From: Natronomonas halophila | GTDB taxonomy: Archaea; Halobacteriota; Halobacteria; Halobacteriales; Haloarculaceae | NCBI RefSeq assembly: GCF_013391085.1 | Contig: NZ_CP058334.1 | Location: 496,001-560,000, forward strand | Reading direction: 5' to 3' | Length of the DNA: 64,000 nucleotides | Program-made: the position numbers and the translations under genes | The notes under the pieces: model-generated | Seen by the model: the letters and a program-made list of their open reading frames with translations, nothing else | What the model was told of the DNA's origin: nothing | Database searches by the model: none | In this document: positions 61,950-64,000 of the stretch, piece by piece | Layout of the letters: the number at the start of each line of letters is the position of its first letter | Numbering within the stretch: the first letter of the stretch is position 1

Positions 61950-62197
61950 GCCGTCTCGGGGCCTGCATCCACGGTTCGGTGGCAGTCACCGGTGAGGCGG
62001 CAGGCGAGTTGGCGGGCTTTGCGAACGATTCGCCCCGACGCGACGCCGACCGTCGCACCGACGACGGCGGCAGTGGTCACCGCGGGATGGGCGGCGAACA
62101 CCAGCAGTCCGAGGAAGCCGCCGAGGATGACGGCCGTCACAGCGAGGTAGGCGCCGAGCGAGGCGGCGGACCGACGGGCGTAGTCTCTGTCTCTCAT
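61946..62197 (-). CDS. small two-span membrane protein
   Basis: An 83-residue protein with spans at about 14-33 and 38-56, a basic juxtamembrane segment (R-I-V-R-K-A-R), and two Cys near residues 66-72. ACACTTATTGG lies about 27-30 bases upstream, with two palindromic elements just behind it. The function is unknown. Confidence 0.7.
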   Translation of the reverse strand: MRDRDYARRSAASLGAYLAVTAVILGGFLGLLVFAAHPAVTTAAVVGATVGVASGRIVRKARQLACRLTGDCHRTVDAGPETA

Positions 62198-62260
62198 ACA
62201 TGTGAAGACAGGGCTGGCACCCCAATAAGTGTAATCTGAAATTCATTTCTGTTGGGCGAT

Positions 62261-62282
62261 TTACTGAAATCGATTTCAGTAA
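62261..62282. promoter_or_regulatory. 22-bp perfect palindrome upstream of the small membrane protein gene
   Basis: TTACTGAAATC is followed directly by its reverse complement GATTTCAGTAA. A related imperfect palindrome CTGAAATTCATTTCTG lies at 62236-62251. Together they form two CTGAAAT-based sites behind the TATA box of the 83-residue gene. The first also covers the stop codon of the oxidoreductase gene. It is most likely a regulator binding site. Confidence 0.5.
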
Positions 62283-63622
62283 TCGTCGTCGAGAATCCGG
62301 TCGGCGGCCGCATACCCCGCCTCTATGGCACCGTCGAGGCTCCGCTCGGGGTACTGCGCCCGGGAGGCCATTCCCGCGTAGTGGACGCCCGGTGCGACCT
62401 CAGCGGAGAGGTCGTAGGGGATGACCATGTCGAGATAGCCGCGCTCGTAGACGGGCGCCGTCTTCGGGTTCCGCGCGATGAGCGTCCAGTTGACAGCCTC
62501 GCGGTCGAACCCAGGGAACATGTCCTCGATACCGTCGAGCCACAACTCCTCGACGCCCTCGTCGTCGAGTTTCCACAGTTCCTCGTCGGTATCCTGAACG
62601 TAACTGGCAACGTACAGCAGGTGTTCGCCACCGTAGCGCTCCGGCGGGATGAAGTTCGTATGTTCGATGAGCGCGCCGAAAGGCGCTTCGTCGGCGATAT
62701 TGAGCCAGTAGGTGTCCATCAACTGCTCGTCCATCGAGACGACCGCACAGACCGACCCCTGAAAGTCGATATCGCACTCGTAGCCCGTCAGGTCCTCCAA
62801 GACGTCGGGCATCGTGGCGACCACGACATCGTCGACGGCGTGCGTCTCGCTCGTCGCCTCACCGTTTTCCGCCCGCGTTTCGACCGTAAGCGATTCGACG
62901 GGCCCGCGGCTGTCGGCACTCTCCTCGAAGCCGAGGCCCGTAACGAAGGCCCCCGTCTCGATGTTCTCGCGGCCGACAGCCTCGACCAGTTCGTCGACGA
63001 GGACGCCGAATCCGCCCTCGATGTAGCCCAGAATCTCGCCCTTCAGGAGGTCCCGTTCACCGCGGAACTTGACGCGGCCGAGGAGCCACGCCGCCGAGAC
63101 GTCCTCCTTGCGCGAGCCGAACTTGGCGTCGAGCAGGGGTTCGAAGAAGTACTCGTAGACGCCGCGGGACGTATGTTCGATGAGGAACTCCTTGATGGGA
63201 ACGTCCTCGAAATCCACGAGGTTCTCGTAGGTATCGGTCCGCGGGATGCCACTGCGGACGTCGACCTCCATGGTCAACATCGCCAGCCGGAACTTGTCGT
63301 ACAGCGAGAGGTACGGGTAGGCCGCGATTTCCCACGGTTTGTCGAGGGGATGGGCGACGCCGTCGACGTAGTAGGCGTTCTCGCCGACGCGCCACTCGAT
63401 GCGGTCGCCGAGGCCCAGTTCCTCGGCCAACTCGACGATGGTTTGTTCGGATTTCGAGAGGTGGTGATAGAACGCCTCGATGCGGTCCCCGCGGGTCTCG
63501 TAGGTGGCCGCAAGGCCGCCGACGCGGTCGTTGGCCTCGAAGACACGTACCTCGTGGCCCGCTTGCTGGAGGCGATAGGCCGCGGAAAGTCCCGCGAGGC
63601 CGCCGCCGACGATACCGATCAT
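62276..63622 (-). CDS. FAD-dependent amine oxidase-like oxidoreductase
   Basis: A 448-residue protein. The FAD fold is [15 protein letters not shown] (4-18), the GG doublet [10 protein letters not shown] follows (about 31-40), and the C-terminal FAD site is [17 protein letters not shown]. It belongs to the protoporphyrinogen oxidase/phytoene desaturase/amine oxidase superfamily. The substrate cannot be told. Confidence 0.88.
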   Translation of the reverse strand: MIGIVGGGLAGLSAAYRLQQAGHEVRVFEANDRVGGLAATYETRGDRIEAFYHHLSKSEQTIVELAEELGLGDRIEWRVGENAYYVDGVAHPLDKPWEIAAYPYLSLYDKFRLAMLTMEVDVRSGIPRTDTYENLVDFEDVPIKEFLIEHTSRGVYEYFFEPLLDAKFGSRKEDVSAAWLLGRVKFRGERDLLKGEILGYIEGGFGVLVDELVEAVGRENIETGAFVTGLGFEESADSRGPVESLTVETRAENGEATSETHAVDDVVVATMPDVLEDLTGYECDIDFQGSVCAVVSMDEQLMDTYWLNIADEAPFGALIEHTNFIPPERYGGEHLLYVASYVQDTDEELWKLDDEGVEELWLDGIEDMFPGFDREAVNWTLIARNPKTAPVYERGYLDMVIPYDLSAEVAPGVHYAGMASRAQYPERSLDGAIEAGYAAADRILDDDY

Positions 63623-63791
63623 AGTCTCATCTCGACACCCCGCGTTGTTGGCTCTTGCTACTCGGTTGGCTCTTCGGAGGTACCCACCATTGATGCCGTG
63701 AGGTTCTCACAAGCATCCGCGCGAGCGAAGCGAGCGCGGTTCCCCGGACGCGAGGCCGAAGGCCGAGCGCCCGGTAGCGCCGACTGACTAA

Positions 63792-63913
63792 CGCTCAGCC
63801 GACCGTAGGGAGGCTGAGCGGCTGGAAGGAGGCGCGCATATTTCCCCCACGTTTTTGCCGTCATCAGACCGCGACGCGGTCTGATTGCCCATCAGATTCC
63901 TGCGGAATCTGAT
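63792..63913. repeat. cluster of three perfect inverted repeats
   Basis: CGCTCAGCC/GGCTGAGCG (63792-63820, 11-base loop), ATCAGACCGCG/CGCGGTCTGAT (63863-63885, 1-base centre) and ATCAGATTCC/GGAATCTGAT (63891-63913, 3-base loop). The last two share the arm ATCAGA. The stretch from 63623 to the window end contains no gene I can support. Confidence 0.6.
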
Positions 63914-64000
63914 GACCGCGGAGGCGTGTCGCGCCCCAAAGCGGGCGCGACCGTCGGAGCGTGCAAAAAGTGGCTGCGTTAGAAAATAGTCGCGCCCTGT

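Noticed and set aside
1-64000. CRISPR array
   Set aside because: No regularly spaced identical repeats with unique spacers were seen. The 12-bp repeats at about 5 kb are coding tetrads.

Overview
The window is chromosomal DNA from a halophilic archaeon (class Halobacteria). The evidence is high GC, strongly acidic proteins, archaeal-type ribosomal proteins (L19e, L32e, S4e, Rnp1 inside the operon), a mevalonate-pathway HMG-CoA synthase, Tat signal peptides, and many genes with a TATA-like box about 25-28 bases before the start codon and no ribosome-binding site. The genus cannot be fixed from the sequence alone.

Region 1 (1 to about 25.14 kb) is accessory DNA that I read as an integrated virus-like, vesicle-plasmid-like or transfer element. 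It runs off the left edge and ends on the right at the 3' end of a tRNA-Pro(GGG) gene, a usual archaeal integration site. It has three blocks. (a) A leftward operon (11.35 kb to the left edge) encodes at least five small double-membrane-span proteins, a giant repeat-rich protein, coiled-coil and Gln-rich soluble proteins, a Tat-secreted protein, a LamG-like protein and a large Thr/Asn-rich ectodomain protein. This looks like an envelope or particle module. (b) A rightward operon (11.46-18.82 kb) encodes an AbrB-like regulator, a P-loop ATPase with a C-terminal HTH, two GT4 glycosyltransferases, an M50-type membrane protease and several tiny membrane proteins. (c) A leftward block (25.07-18.86 kb) encodes a zinc-ribbon protein, a HerA-like ATPase, a PIP-box protein, an XPD/DinG-like helicase, a small membrane protein and a minimal tyrosine recombinase. 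No recognisable tailed-virus capsid, portal or terminase genes are present. Two genes of the element (giant protein and HerA) carry apparent one-base frameshifts. A shared 15-bp repeat and palindromes mark its control regions.

Region 2 (25.14-40.4 kb) is the conserved secY-adk-DUF106-cmk-truB neighbourhood, here split by a nine-kilobase potassium-transport island (three TrkH subunits, two TrkA proteins and one K+-channel/RCK protein) and by a DUF3006/metallo-beta-lactamase lipoprotein pair.

Region 3 (38.9-53.1 kb) is the S10-spc-type ribosomal protein operon read leftward: SPOUT methyltransferase, L3, L4, L23, L2, S19, L22, S3, L29, Rnp1, S17, L14, L24, S4e, L5, S14, S8, L6, L32e, L19e, L18, S5, L30, L15, SecY. 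Adjacent genes mostly overlap by 1-4 bases, and a T-rich terminator follows secY.

Region 4 (53.2-64.0 kb) holds tRNA-Gly(GCC) and housekeeping or haloarchaeal-specific single genes: an alpha/beta hydrolase, a thiamine-binding-family protein, a DUF2150 protein, a pilin-like secreted protein, HMG-CoA synthase, a PQQ-repeat lipoprotein, two FAD-dependent oxidoreductases and a DUF6149 protein. It ends in a hairpin-rich intergenic stretch.
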